The notes under the pieces: generated by a model | What the model saw: only the letters and a program-made list of their open reading frames with translations | Databases searched by the model: none | Told to the model about the DNA's origin: nothing | Shown: one piece after another, positions 1 to 9,060 of the stretch | How the letters are laid out: each line of letters opens with the position of its first letter | How positions within the stretch are numbered: the first letter of the stretch is position 1 | Made by a program: the position numbers and the translations under genes | Source of the DNA: Prostheceraeus crozeri | Lineage: Eukaryota; Platyhelminthes; Polycladida; Euryleptidae | DNA: 64,000 nucleotides | Reading direction: 5' to 3' | Assembly (NCBI GenBank): GCA_907163375.1 | Contig: CAJQUW010002148.1 | Coordinates: forward strand, 620,001 to 684,000

Positions 1-399
1 ATTTTGAATATTCATCTCACTATTCGTATTATGCATATTCATATGCTGACGGAATTTGCTTATAGAATTATACGTTTTACCACAGCGGGAGCAGCATTGC
101 ATAAAGATCAAACTATTATTTGAAGCGCTGATTGGTATATATCTAGACGTTGATTCAGCAGTACTAGATTTGGGTATTTGACTATCATTAGCTGAGATAC
201 TTCGAGGATTTGAATTTAAATTACAATTACTTGGTTGCTTATCACAGACTAGATTGTGTCGCTTTAGATTATCCTGCCGTTTCGTTTCATATGGACACTT
301 CCTACACTGATAAGTTTTTCCTAACTTACAAAACTTTTCATGGCGTAGCAAATTACCATTAAGAGTAAACGTTTTTCCACATTTAGAACAGACAACCAT
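1..399 (-). CDS. C2H2/C2HC zinc-finger protein, cut by the left edge
   Basis: Read on the minus strand from the ATG at 399, the frame is open for 133 codons to the window edge. Three zinc fingers are visible. Finger 1 (about residues 4-24) is C-x2-C-x12-H-x4-C. Finger 2 (about 36-56) is also C-x2-C-x12-H-x4-C. Finger 3 (about 102-122) follows a Ser/Asn-rich linker and is a classical C-x2-C-x12-H-x3-H. The two fingers ending in Cys are C2HC variants that still fit zinc binding. Such proteins are normally nuclear DNA- or RNA-binding factors; that is family knowledge, and no target can be inferred. The start is supported by a TATA-like stretch and a CRE site just upstream. The C-terminus or further exons lie outside the window. 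Confidence 0.7.
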   Translation of the reverse strand, partial: MVVCSKCGKTFTLNGNLLRHEKFCKLGKTYQCRKCPYETKRQDNLKRHNLVCDKQPSNCNLNSNPRSISANDSQIPKSSTAESTSRYIPISASNNSLIFMQCCSRCGKTYNSISKFRQHMNMHNTNSEMNIQN

Positions 400-404
400 G
401 TTTA

Positions 405-470
405 TTAAACTGGTGAGGATTATAATTTTGCAGACTATATATATTTTTTATCATCCTATGACGTCACAAC
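405..470 (-). promoter_or_regulatory. Candidate promoter of the edge zinc-finger gene
   Basis: Upstream of the ATG at 399, the minus strand shows a TATATATA stretch near 436-445 and a perfect palindromic CRE (TGACGTCA) at 459-466. An inverted CCAAT (ATTGG) lies just beyond, near 479-483. The spacing would put transcription start near 410. It lies against the 3' end of the five-exon gene, so it could be read-through sequence instead. Motif evidence only. Confidence 0.4.
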
Positions 471-2456
471 GATTACTAGCCAATGACATTTGTTCCAATC
501 TACGATGAAATAAGAAGACAGGACTTGTAACAATTTCTTTTTCCATTTAAAGTCAAAACAAAAAGTAAAAGTAAAAAGTTTACATTTTTTCACACTTGAC
601 CCTGTCGCTGTGCGACAGTTTAATATGGTGGCACTGCTCACAGCAGTCGTCGTGTCCTCCATGTGAGACAGCCTCACTCTTGTGAATTCCCCATCGCGAA
701 ACACTAAGTGCATCAGCGTCTCACGCACAAACTGTCGACCACCTCTGGCTACAGAGGAGGACAATAGTAGGTTTGACTGTGTTAAATTTCTAACGGACAC
801 AATCAAACCCCTATTCTCCTCCCTGAGCTTAGTTTCTCTCTCCTCAGCCATCTTCAGGCGTTGCTGGCACAGTTTTAACCTCTCTTCTAGCCGCTCATCA
901 TTCTCGGATGTATCGTCTAGGTCGACATTGTATTGTTGTAGTAAAGGAGCAGGAATAGAGACTGGAGCAGGAACAGGGATCGGAGTAGGAGCAGGAACAG
1001 GGATCGGAGTAGGAGCAGGATCAGGGATCGGAGTAGGAGCAGGAACAGGGATAGGAGCAGGAGCAGGATCAGGAAAGGGGACCGGAGTAGGAGCAGGAGT
1101 TCGGTATTGAAGGATCGGTGTAGGGGGCAGCTGAACGCTGGAAGTTGGCGACGCACGGATTCGGGAGAATGATATTTCTTGTGATGCGAAATCACACATA
1201 TCCTGAAATAAGAAGAAATAATTGTTTACTATCTATATGTCCTTATAATGAGGATAGAGCACTACAGTTCTAACAAAATTGTGAAAATCGTACCTCAGGA
1301 GTCAACGGTGAAAAATTGTCCTGAATCGAATTATTTTGAAAATAGATATCACTGTTATAATTTTAGAACAGCATTTATCAAGAGAAATCATGAGATTTAG
1401 TTATTAATTATTAAATTCGGTACTTACAAGGGAATGTCTTGCTTCATCCTCATCAGAAGATGTGGGCGACGAGGTGGTTGATGTTGAAGAGGACGAGGTG
1501 GTCGATGTTGAAGATTCGCTACTCTCGTCTGAATCCTCCCTCTCATCGGATGAGGACTCCCGTATTGTATAGGGACGCTCCTCATTATCCTCAACGGAAG
1601 TTGTAGGGATAAGGATCTCATTACCTGAAACGGTAGAAAAAGATAGAAGAATAATTGAGTAAATGCATTATGTATGAAACATTAAGTGGTGAGAGGAACT
1701 TATAATAACGACTATAACAGCTGTACTTACGGGACGTGGGCTACTTGTTTCTTCTACCACACGCATCTTCGGTACCGGTGGCAGAATTTTAAACAGCTGT
1801 AAAGAGAAATAACATATTATTTTACATCAAAGGTGATTAATTTTTATCAACATGACTTACATTTCTCACTTGAGGTAACTTTTTGTCAGTCTTTTTCTTC
1901 GCTTGAGACCTCGGACACTGAAATGTTTTAAAAATTGAATTTACTTCATACATAGCGAAACAAATGTTCTTAACATTATTCATTTTTTATTTTAAATTTA
2001 GCATGTGCAGTTATCAGTACTCACCTCTAAATCACTGGATGACGAGTCACTGTCCAGGAATTCTCTTGACTTGAATTTTCTTTTTGTGGGGGGTTTTGTT
2101 GGGGGTTTTGAGGGTTCTGCGCATTGACTTAAAACTCCTTCTGCAGCCCTATCCTCCTTCGCGAACAGTCTAGCCAATTTATTTCTTTCGGCTTTCGAGG
2201 TCAGGTTAACTCCACCCCTGCCATTCTCCTGCGCACAGGTAGCATGCCGGATGATGAAGGCTTTGGACTTTTCGTCGTTGGCCATTTTTGTGCTTCGCAC
2301 GTAGGCTCTGCAGGTGAGGCAGTAGACATAAGTGCAGCCCTCCTTGAAATTACAATCTTTATGCCCACTCTTGTTGGCATGACGCACCGGTTGTTTACAA
2401 GTTTCACAGTAGTGGAAAATTAATCTTTGACGTGCAATGCTTGCTTGACGAACCAT
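456..2456 (-). CDS. Five-exon gene: twin Cys/His modules, Ser/acidic and Pro-repeat linker, coiled coil
   Basis: No family recognised. Coding exons (minus strand): 2456-2025, 1917-1861, 1796-1731, about 1616-1428, and 1202-456. Each intron has a GT donor (GTGAGT or GTAAGT) and an AG acceptor, and all junctions are phase 0 if exon 4 uses the AG at 1618-1617. The AG eight bases earlier would break the frame. The product is about 496 aa. Residues 17-35 are C-x2-C-x11-H-x2-C and residues 46-74 are C-x2-C-x21-H-x2-C, probably two zinc modules. A Lys/Pro basic stretch follows, then an acidic Ser/Thr-rich exon 4, an octapeptide repeat of PIPVPAPT type, and a Glu/Leu/Arg-rich coiled coil (EERLEERLKLCQQRLKMAEE). 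After the coil, a short stretch faintly recalls the start of a BEN domain. The last tens of residues are atypical, so the true 3' end may be spliced differently. A nuclear scaffold role is a guess. Confidence 0.6.
951..1105. repeat. 24-bp coding minisatellite (PIPVPAPT octapeptide)
   Basis: About six imperfect copies of a 24-bp unit, GGAGTAGGAGCAGGAACAGG followed by GATC on the plus strand. They encode the Pro/Ala octapeptide repeat in the last exon of the five-exon gene. The length is a multiple of three, so copy-number change would keep the frame. Confidence 0.8.
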
Positions 2457-3195
2457 TTCTGTAAGTCATGGAAAACGTTTGTCATTACATTGTCTGTTAG
2501 CAAATATGAACTCATTTAAGTAACTATTGTATAAATATTGGAAAGTAATTCCACAGTCATTAATTTTCTGACAGAGATATATATTTTTCGACATAGAAAC
2601 CGAAAGTCGAAATGTTGAATTTATCTTGAAAAGGGTTGTTTACATATTAACATGAAATTGAAATCAGCTGATGTATTATTATTTTATTTCGAAATGAAAT
2701 CATAGAAACGAAACTGTTGTTTTGAAAAGATAAACATTTCTGACTTTGGTTTTAAACAACTTTTAATTTGTAAATGGTCCACAGACTATCACTTTGAAAA
2801 CAAAATTAGCATTTGAATTATTTACAAATTTGAAGCACACTTTGGAAATGTTTATCTTTATTTAAACATTTCATCATATAAGCTTGTGTGCTTTATAGGT
2901 TTTGAAAATGTTATAATTAATTATGAAAATTAATAATTCTGTTTAATAATATAACATATAGTGTTCCTAACTTAAGATCCAGCCACATGTTTTAAACTAT
3001 CTGGTTATAAGAACTTAGTAATGTTCCTACTCCCAAACTATAGAAAGTAGTGAATAGAAGAATGTAGAACTCACTTCAGAATTGCAGTTATAAATAGATA
3101 AAACGGAGAGACGGAGAACGAGGTCTGCTATGCACCAAGAATAATTCAAAAATGAGTGAAGAACGGAGCTCTACAACTTTCTTATATATGATTAT
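2457..3195 (-). promoter_or_regulatory. Probable 5' leader intron and TATA promoter of the five-exon gene
   Basis: An acceptor (TTACAG) ends two bases before the start codon (AG at 2460-2459). About 600 bp upstream a good donor (GTGAGT) lies at 3074-3069, and a TATA box (TATATAAG on the minus strand) at 3188-3181. Together they fit a noncoding first exon of roughly 3155-3075 and a leader intron of 3074-2459. No coding potential was seen in the interval. Consensus and spacing only. Confidence 0.4.
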
Positions 3196-3522
3196 AACAA
3201 AGGAACCATGAACAAAGACCGGATGTCATCATAACATCACATTGGTATAGAAAAACAAACTGTTGAATTCAAACAAATCTAAACAGCTGATATATTTTAA
3301 TGATGAAATAGAAAAGTGCCATCAAAGTCTTTGATGCTAGAGTGGTACATGTAACCGCGAAGTTAAGCCAATTAACATGTGATGAAGATGGATTCCCTGC
3401 AGTTCTAAACATTTAAAATTCTACTTAAGTTAAGGATTTCATCTAAATTCAAATAATAAAGAAAAAGTCATTAAGTTTTAAGAAGTTAAATCCAGACTGC
3501 ATCATGAAACGCGCAAAAATCG
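3196..3522. other. Intergenic, nothing recognised
   Basis: AT-rich sequence between the candidate promoter of the five-exon gene and the telomere-like block. No reading frame, repeat or RNA gene could be supported. Confidence 0.5.
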
Positions 3523-3605
3523 AAATTTGAATTTCGCGCCAAATTTCGTAAAATCAAATTTCGCGCCAAATTTCGAAAAATCAAATTTTGCGCCAAATTT
3601 AAATT
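3523..3605. repeat. Short tandem AAATTTCGCGCC-type repeat
   Basis: Three to four imperfect copies of a roughly 25-bp unit containing TTCGCGCCAAATTTCG directly precede the TTAGGG array. Confidence 0.6.
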
Positions 3606-3616
3606 TAATGGCATCT

Positions 3617-3824
3617 AGGGTTAGGGTTAGGGTTAGGGTTAAGGTTAGGGTTAGGGTTAAGGTTAGGGTTAGGGTTAGGGTTAGGGTTAAGGTTAGGGTT
3701 AGGTTTAGGGTTAGGTTTAGGGTTAGGTTTAGGGTTAGGTTTAGGGTTAGGTTTAGGGTTAGGTTTAGGGTTAGGTTTAGGGTTAGGTTTAGGGTTAGGT
3801 TTAGGGTTAGGTTTAGGGTTAGGG
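3617..3824. repeat. Interstitial telomere-like TTAGGG array
   Basis: About 208 bp. The left third is mostly (GGGTTA)n with occasional GGTTAA units. The right two-thirds is a regular 12-mer, GGGTTAGGTTTA, repeated about ten times, so one variant pair was amplified as a unit. TTAGGG is the canonical telomere repeat of vertebrates and most non-arthropod animals. The embedding in unique DNA makes this an interstitial tract, not a chromosome end. Confidence 0.9.
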
Positions 3825-3867
3825 AAGCAAGAAGAGTATCTATGGCACCCGGAACCCATGGGTAAAT

Positions 3868-3975
3868 AAATTTTCGAGTGCGCGAAGCGCACGAGAAAAT
3901 ATATTTACCCTATAATCCGAAAAATTTCGAGGGCGCGAAGCGCCCGAGAAATTTTGCGCCCCCCCCCCCCCCGCC
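3868..3975. repeat. Paired GC hairpins and a C-tract
   Basis: Two imperfect palindromes, GTGCGCGAAGCGCAC and GGGCGCGAAGCGCCC, both within TTTCGAG...GAGAAA arms, lie about 45 bp apart. A run of about 15 C at 3958-3972 follows. They probably belong to the same repeat family as the TTCGCGCC units left of the telomere-like array. Confidence 0.6.
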
Positions 3976-4129
3976 GTGTATGAAGTGTATGAAGGTCAAA
4001 GGTCAAGGTCAAGGGCAAGTTCATGTGGAAGTTTATGCATTATGGTCATTTCGAGTGATCAAACTTTAACTTTGAAAATTTCAAAAACTTGAAAACTTAG
4101 TTATTTTTGAGAAAAAACTTAGAATTTTT

Positions 4130-4457
4130 CCAGTTGCATACACTTGCATACAACAAGGATTTTTTCATTGAATAGGTACATATGCTATATCATTCGAATG
4201 CTCTTTTCATGCTGATTCTAATGGTGTATTGTATGACACATGTATGACACCATCCGAAGCAGCTATAGCCCTTTGAAAGATAGATAGAATTTAGTTGAGA
4301 AACTTAGAAATTGAAATCATAAATTTTTCTTCCTGCATACACTTGCATACAACAGGGATTTCTCCATCGAATGGGTACATACCTTATATCATTAGAAAGG
4401 TCTTTTCATTCTCTAGCTGATGATGTATTGTATGCAATATGTATGATATCATCCTAA
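4130..4457. repeat. Diverged direct duplication of about 120 bp
   Basis: Segments near 4137-4260 and 4335-4457 share the order CATACACTTGCATACAAC, then a GGTACATA block, CTTTTCAT, GTATTGTATG and ATGTATGA. They look like two old tandem copies with a period near 200 bp. The rest of 3976-4764 shows nothing recognisable. Confidence 0.55.
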
Positions 4458-4764
4458 GGTGAAAAAAGCATTCAAAAAACACTGTAAATCTATTCAAACT
4501 TTCATCCCATTTGACTATCATTTGAATTACACATTAATATTCATTTCAAATTTGTTCTAGTACGTTCGGTGCGGTTTCAAAGTCTCAAACAAGTGATTTG
4601 AAATATATATCTTCCAAATATTAAACTTAGAAATACTTATAGGTAGCTATTTCAGAGATGAATATATCTATCCCCAGTTCCCATTCAAATCCTATTAGAA
4701 ATTCGATTTGTGAAATTATAAAAACAAGATTGTTCATTTATGTAAGTGTTATTAAAGATAAAAA

Positions 4765-5166
4765 TTACATATTGTTAATATTGGGGAAAGGAATCAGTCT
4801 CTTCAGGTCAACTCGAACACATACTCTTGTCTTTTTGGGGGCACCAGGGCAGCGGCGAGGCGTGGCAGGATCCATTATGCTGAACTCCAGCGCAGTTGTT
4901 AAATTCCGTTCTTCAGGCTCTAATCGCAGACATACCCGCTTCATGTTTGTTTTTCGTGGAGCATTTCGAACCTGACTTCCACTACGTGTCTTGACTGTTA
5001 TAACAGCTTCCACCGGTGTTTCGATGATACTCCTCTGTAGTACCAAATTTTCATCTTCTGATGATATTGGATCAGGAGTTACAGGTCCTCTTACGAACAC
5101 TCTGGGTTCGCATGGCGATTCCGTCCTTTCAACAGGAGAAGCGGGAGGTGCTGTGACACGTTCCAT
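4765..5166 (-). CDS. Small orphan protein, left half of a divergent gene pair
   Basis: A 133-aa frame starting at the ATG at 5166 (context AAAATGG). An in-frame Met lies farther upstream at 5244, but it is upstream of the predicted transcription start from the TATA box at 5260-5253, so 5166 is preferred. The protein is Pro/Glu-rich at the N-terminus (MERVTAPPASPVERTE), acidic in the middle (SSEDEN) and basic near the end (PRKTNMKRVCLRLEPEER; APKKTRVCVRVDLKR). There is no signal peptide, membrane segment or recognised domain. It shares a nearly symmetric promoter with the plus-strand gene at 5408, which argues for co-expression. Function unknown. Confidence 0.5.
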   Translation of the reverse strand: MERVTAPPASPVERTESPCEPRVFVRGPVTPDPISSEDENLVLQRSIIETPVEAVITVKTRSGSQVRNAPRKTNMKRVCLRLEPEERNLTTALEFSIMDPATPRRCPGAPKKTRVCVRVDLKRLIPFPNINNM

Positions 5167-5211
5167 TTTAAATGTGATTAGAATAATATAGATAAAATAG
5201 CTATGGTACTT

Positions 5212-5365
5212 GAGGATTAGAACCTTTGATAAGAATTGGTACACAACTAGGACTTATATACTTTTCAAACAAAGGAATTCCCAACAGCCAATCAGAGAGG
5301 TTCCGATTTTCCCTAAAGGGATATATAAGGATGTAATTGTTCCAATTAAGCAAGTTCTAATCCTC
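5212..5365. promoter_or_regulatory. Palindromic bidirectional promoter
   Basis: TATATAAG occurs at 5260-5253 on the minus strand and at 5322-5329 on the plus strand. A CCAAT box (5288-5292) sits at the exact midpoint. Each TATA is followed 25-30 bp later by the same 12-mer GTTCTAATCCTC (5223-5212 minus, 5354-5365 plus), placing it at or just after both expected start sites. Sequence between TATA and 12-mer is also similar on the two sides (CCAATT in both), so one core promoter appears to have been copied in inverted orientation. Confidence 0.65.
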
Positions 5366-5407
5366 GTGACTTGAGTAGACATTAAGAATCTATTACGAAT
5401 CTATTTC

Positions 5408-5701
5408 ATGATGAGTACCCAGAAACAACTGTTCTGTTACCAAAATGAAAGCCAAGTAATTATGGGTGGATCGTTGGATGCGAAGGTTAATTTGTGTTGC
5501 GGATGCAAATTGGAACTCTGGAAGACTTTAACAGTGACAGCACTCCAAAGGAGAAAAGGACTGTCGGAGAAGTGCCCTATACACGAGTGTGATCACGACT
5601 TCACAAACAATGCAACATTCCTCGAATGGGCTGAGGACTTCTTGAAGTTAACGGAGTCCCCCGAGGGACGTGACTTACCTTCTTTCATTTTTTATGGTTA
5701 A
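5408..5701 (+). CDS. Small orphan Cys-rich protein, right half of a divergent gene pair
   Basis: A 97-aa frame beginning MMSTQKQLFCYQNE. It contains CCGC followed about 25 residues later by CPIHECDHDF, giving enough Cys/His for one metal site (C-x2-C ... C-x4-C with nearby His). The acidic C-terminal part includes EWAEDFLKLTESPEG. No family recognised. The frame lies about 80 bp downstream of TATATAAG at 5322, and AATAAATAAA follows about 115 bp after the stop, so it has a promoter, reading frame and polyadenylation signal in compact array. Either the first or second Met could be used. It is paired with the minus-strand 133-aa gene. Confidence 0.55.
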   Translation: MMSTQKQLFCYQNESQVIMGGSLDAKVNLCCGCKLELWKTLTVTALQRRKGLSEKCPIHECDHDFTNNATFLEWAEDFLKLTESPEGRDLPSFIFYG

Positions 5702-5816
5702 TTACACTTACATTGTAAACCTCTTGTTTTCATTTCGCAAATTCTGTAAATGGGATTCTGATTAGTAAATAATAGAACATTCATAACATAATTTCTGATC
5801 TGTAAACGCATTAAGA

Positions 5817-5829
5817 AAATAAATAAAAT
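5817..5829 (+). terminator. Polyadenylation signal of the 97-aa gene
   Basis: Overlapping AATAAA hexamers (AAAATAAATAAAAT) lie about 115 bp beyond the stop codon at 5701, a normal distance for a short 3' UTR. Confidence 0.5.
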
Positions 5830-5904
5830 TGTCATCATAGTCACAATGGCCACAATTGTCGCATTCGAGCAAGCAGTCTCAAAACAAACACCTGTTTAAG
5901 TACC

Positions 5905-6185
5905 GAAATAGATGTTCGCATCCCTATTCTAATTCACATACTCTAATTCAATTTCGGAACAAGCCGTTCCGAATCATTGAGTATGATCTCAATTCGCCTA
6001 TCAATCGGAACGCGGTTCCTATTTACATGTTCCTATCCATGTTCGCATCCATTCGCAATTTGGAACATGTTCATATCCATGTTCGCATTCGCAATTCGGA
6101 ACATGTTCGCATTGACAATTCGGAACACATGTTCCTATCCATGTTCGCATCCACTATCAGTGCGTCCGCAATTCTAACTACTTGC
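5905..6185. repeat. Imperfect tandem repeat CATGTTCGCATCC
   Basis: Repeated blocks of CATGTTCCTATCCATGTTCG and CGCAATTCGGAACATG, each seen three or more times with variation. Period is roughly 35-60 bp. Reading frames through it are low-complexity and not credible genes. Confidence 0.7.
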
Positions 6186-6267
6186 GTTTTACACTGATGT
6201 TGACATTGAATATATACATAGAATATAAGCTATGAACATTAAATTAGCAAATATTTATAGAAATTAC

Positions 6268-6532
6268 CAGCGGCAGCGGCAACGACGTTAACATTGTAGA
6301 TCCTCAGTACAGCACCTTCATGTGCTAAGTCCACGACATCTTCTCCTGGAGACCAGACAGTTAACATAAGAGTTGGTCGAATGTCCCAATCTGCTGCTCC
6401 AACTGCTCCAGTCACTCGCATCTTCAACAGTACCGATACTTGTCGAGTTTTGCTTTCATCTCTCATAGCTGATTCAAGTTGCTGCTCTCGAAAGCGCGAT
6501 AGTGCACGAACTTGCATTTCCGTTAGACGAGA
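6268..6532 (-). CDS. BRCA2: BRCA2 exon: distal tower and OB2
   Basis: Acceptor TTTCAG before 6532 and donor GTAATT after 6268; the exon enters in phase 0 and leaves in phase 1. It encodes 88 codons beginning SRLTEMQVRALSRFREQQ. From memory of human BRCA2 this matches the tower-to-OB2 stretch: EEQLRALNNHRQ corresponds to TEMQVRALSRFR, and the OB2 strand VILSIWRPSSDL with EGKRYRIYHL corresponds to LMLTVWSPGEDV with EGAVLRIYNV. BRCA2 loads RAD51 on single-stranded DNA during homologous recombination; its OB folds bind DNA. The phase matches the exon at 26338. No OB3 exon was found downstream (toward position 1). Confidence 0.88.
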
Positions 6533-6754
6533 CTGAAATGACAAAAAACATATTTCTCAGCTCGATATTCTCATGTGGAAAAAGTATAAAGGTAAGTTCT
6601 TCTTTGGAAGTTTTACTCTCTTGATGCTTTAGTCGAGTTTCTACTAAATAGGAATTGATTAATAATTGACACCCTCCATAATATTCCTTGCCTCTTGCTA
6701 ATGTCTTCGGAAATGAAACACGGATTTTAATAGTAGTAAATCAACGATGTGAAT

Positions 6755-6840
6755 CCGCATCGTTTCAAATGCAAATTGTGCGTTTCTGCTACAAAGGAGG
6801 CGGTTACTGCGCATTTTTTACTGGAATGTAAAGTTCCATT
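6755..6840 (+). mobile_element. Possible LINE C-terminal zinc-knuckle scrap
   Basis: The plus strand encodes HRFKCKLCVSATKEAVTAHF followed by LLEC, a C-x2-C ... H-x4-C arrangement like the zinc motif at the end of many non-LTR retrotransposon polyproteins. It is too short to classify and the flanks are degenerate. Confidence 0.25.
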
Positions 6841-7379
6841 CTGAAACTAACTCAACATGAATCTGTTTATCAAGGAAGTTTAAGAGGAAATAGAATATTG
6901 TTATTAGCAATGTTGCCAAGATTTCGCCTTCTTCCCTGAAAATCATTGCTCTAAGAATCGCAGGTTCACTACGTATCCAATCATACAAACGCATGTCTAC
7001 AAAATCACGCCTGATGGACACCAGTCGAGTTAATAATTATGATATGGAGCTAAAATCAATGTATAAAAATAGAAATAACAAGGGGTTTTGAAGAAAAATG
7101 ACAGAAAATATTAGTGAGATTGAAAAATATCTATTATAAAATGGACTAGCCACCTAAATAAGAAGATCTTCGAAATCTAGCAACATTCCCACTTTCGCAA
7201 TAAATGAGGAATTTTGCAAAGTTCATCACAATTACGCAGATGTCCAGCGCCTTCGACAATCTACGAGTATCTACGCCGTATAATAACCATGATCGATCGA
7301 TGAGAGGGCAATGCTAAAAATATTCCTTTTAATAGCGCTACATTTCCGAAGATAAATAATAGAATGAAGTTCAAAGATA

Positions 7380-7770
7380 GTGCAATATTTTCATTCTTCA
7401 ACATTTCAAAACTTTCCTCTGCTAAATTACAACAGATATAATGAACATAAGAACAGTATCAAGAACAAAAATAATATCAGCGCGTTGTCAGAGCACAATA
7501 AAATTTGCGGTATGAATAATACAATAGATGATTTTACCATTGATTTGCTGAGATGTTTGCGTGATCCTGTAGAAACAAGTTTGGTGGAATCTCGTCTCAT
7601 TGATTTTCATAAACCTTCATTGAACAGACGTCACGAGACAACTGGAGGTTCAACAATTCAAATATCGTAGCATCTCATTTTACAGTCAACTACCTTGAGA
7701 AAGGGTCAGGACCCGAAACGTTGGCAACTCTGTACATAAACTTTATCTTTCTTTTATTGTGGCATAAATA
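7380..7770 (+). mobile_element. Penelope-like element 3' remnant
   Basis: The plus strand encodes ALSEHNKICGMNN followed by CLRDPVETSLVESRLIDFHK and PSLNRR, resembling the C-terminal end of Penelope-like GIY-YIG proteins (lone basic residues, then KPSLNRR). Just downstream, GGGTCAGGACCCGAAACGTT (7706-7725) is a short hairpin followed by GAAACG, the motif that often ends these elements and derives from a hammerhead ribozyme. 5'-truncated and old. Confidence 0.5.
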
Positions 7771-7849
7771 CTTCGGGAGAGAATAATTTAGTTTTGAAAA
7801 TTTCTTGGATTGCTATATTAATTGATATTAGCATCTTCGAGCTCGATCG

Positions 7850-8167
7850 TCAGATAAAGGAATAGATGAAGTAAACTGGTCCCACTGAAGTGGTTCTGGA
7901 AGTTGATCTCCAGATTCATCAGCCAAGGTAGAATTCCCGATGAATGGAATCTCTCGTTAATCGTGAATTTATTCAAAAGCGGCCGGGCGATACACTTGAA
8001 TGCGGGAGTTACAGAGGCTTAAAGATGTTGGATCAAGTCCTGAAACACGTCCTTGTAAACATCATACGCAAATCAGTTTGCAATGAAAAAAGTCAATTTG
8101 GTTTCATAAAAGGCCGAAGTGCAACGGATGCAATGTTCATTAGGGCAATTGCAAGAAAAACACATTT
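7850..8167 (+). mobile_element. LINE reverse-transcriptase fragment, 5' part
   Basis: Degenerate frames encode pieces like EWNLSLIV, then LECGSYRGLKMLDQVLKHVL and QFGFIKGRSATDAMF. These are the RT motifs LECGSYRG-K-LD and QFGF-GRSTTDA of non-LTR retrotransposons. It stops at 8167, where the inverted-repeat unit begins. The reading continues at 24608 with almost no missing residues, so both are halves of one LINE split by an insertion. Frameshifted and dead. Confidence 0.7.
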
Positions 8168-8375
8168 AGTCCGGCAGCCAGAACGAGTTTCTGCAGGGAA
8201 CGAGGCCGAAAATGAGACTTTCACAGAATGATGCACACCCTATACCTACTACGAATCTGCACGTCTGCCGAGCTCTGATTAGTTCCTCTTCTTTAATTGT
8301 CAGACACGATAAAAAAAGCACATGTTAATCCAATGGGACGCAGATTGCAGTTTTTAGTTAAAATGAAATTTTCTA

Positions 8376-8690
8376 TGTTTTCGCATATTGCGACAAAAAT
8401 ACTATGTCTAGAACCATAATTTTTGACATGGATTGTCCTCATGTCATTTCCTATCATCTTCATACAACCCTGTCTATGAAGCTAAACACATCCAGATTTG
8501 GCAAGCCTCCTAATATCGGCAAACACAAGAATTTTGAGCAAATTAACTCATATTTATCCAAATTCTCGCATGCATTGTAGATCAGTAACATGATAATAGT
8601 ACATGCACATCGTATGAAATGACATGAGGACAATCCATGTCAAAAATTGTGGCTCTAGATACAGTATGTTTGTCGCAATATGCGAAAACA
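8376..8690. mobile_element. 315-bp MITE with 75-bp inverted repeats, TA target duplication
   Basis: TGTTTTCGCATATTGCGACA at the left end is repeated in inverse at the right end, and the match runs about 75 bp into the element. TA flanks it at 8374-8375 and 8691-8692. This fits a Tc1/mariner-type non-autonomous element. It interrupts the left arm of the large inverted repeat; removing it restores collinearity with the right arm. Confidence 0.8.
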
Positions 8691-8692
8691 TA

Positions 8693-9060
8693 AAGCTGCG
8701 TTCACACATGAGAGCTGAGAGCTGAGACTCAGGCAATCATCCAATCAAACGGAAAGATTACAGTTTCCGTCGTCGATTTCAAACGTCAATCAAAATTATG
8801 CTGCGACTAACTCTACGTAGTCTGAACAGTCCTGAGACATGCCTGAGACCCACTAACTTCATCCTTTGTTGTTTGTGCGGGGCGACCAGAGGAAGGCTCA
8901 CCACGTTTGCTGAGAGATGGTGTGAACGGTCCTGAGACAAGCTTCTCTCAAGGTTCTGAGAGAAGCCTGTGAGACAAACTCCACGATCCTTGTCTCAAGT
9001 GTGAACAACCCTGATACCTTCAACTGAGACAACGACGATGTCTCAGCAAAAGTTGTACGT
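8693..9060. repeat. Left subterminal motif cluster (GTTCACAC / CTGAGAC)
   Basis: At least eight CTGAGAC or CCTGAGAC copies in both orientations and several GTGTGAAC copies, in groups such as GTGTGAACGGTCCTGAGACA. The right end at 24040-24400 has the mirrored cluster. Such arrays usually are transposase binding sites; that role is inferred. Confidence 0.65.

Noticed and set aside
682-1110. Plus-strand frame rich in Gly/Ala (GAGTGIGVGAG)
   Set aside because: It is the antisense of the Pro-repeat exon of the spliced minus-strand gene and has no promoter or splice support of its own.
3527-3892. Long frames of Arg/Val and Asn/Pro/Lys repeats on both strands
   Set aside because: They are translations of the TTAGGG-type array, not genes.
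5856-6197. Plus-strand 113-aa His/Ile/Arg-rich frame
   Set aside because: Produced by the CATGTTCGCATCC tandem repeat; low complexity and several overlapping frames are equally open.
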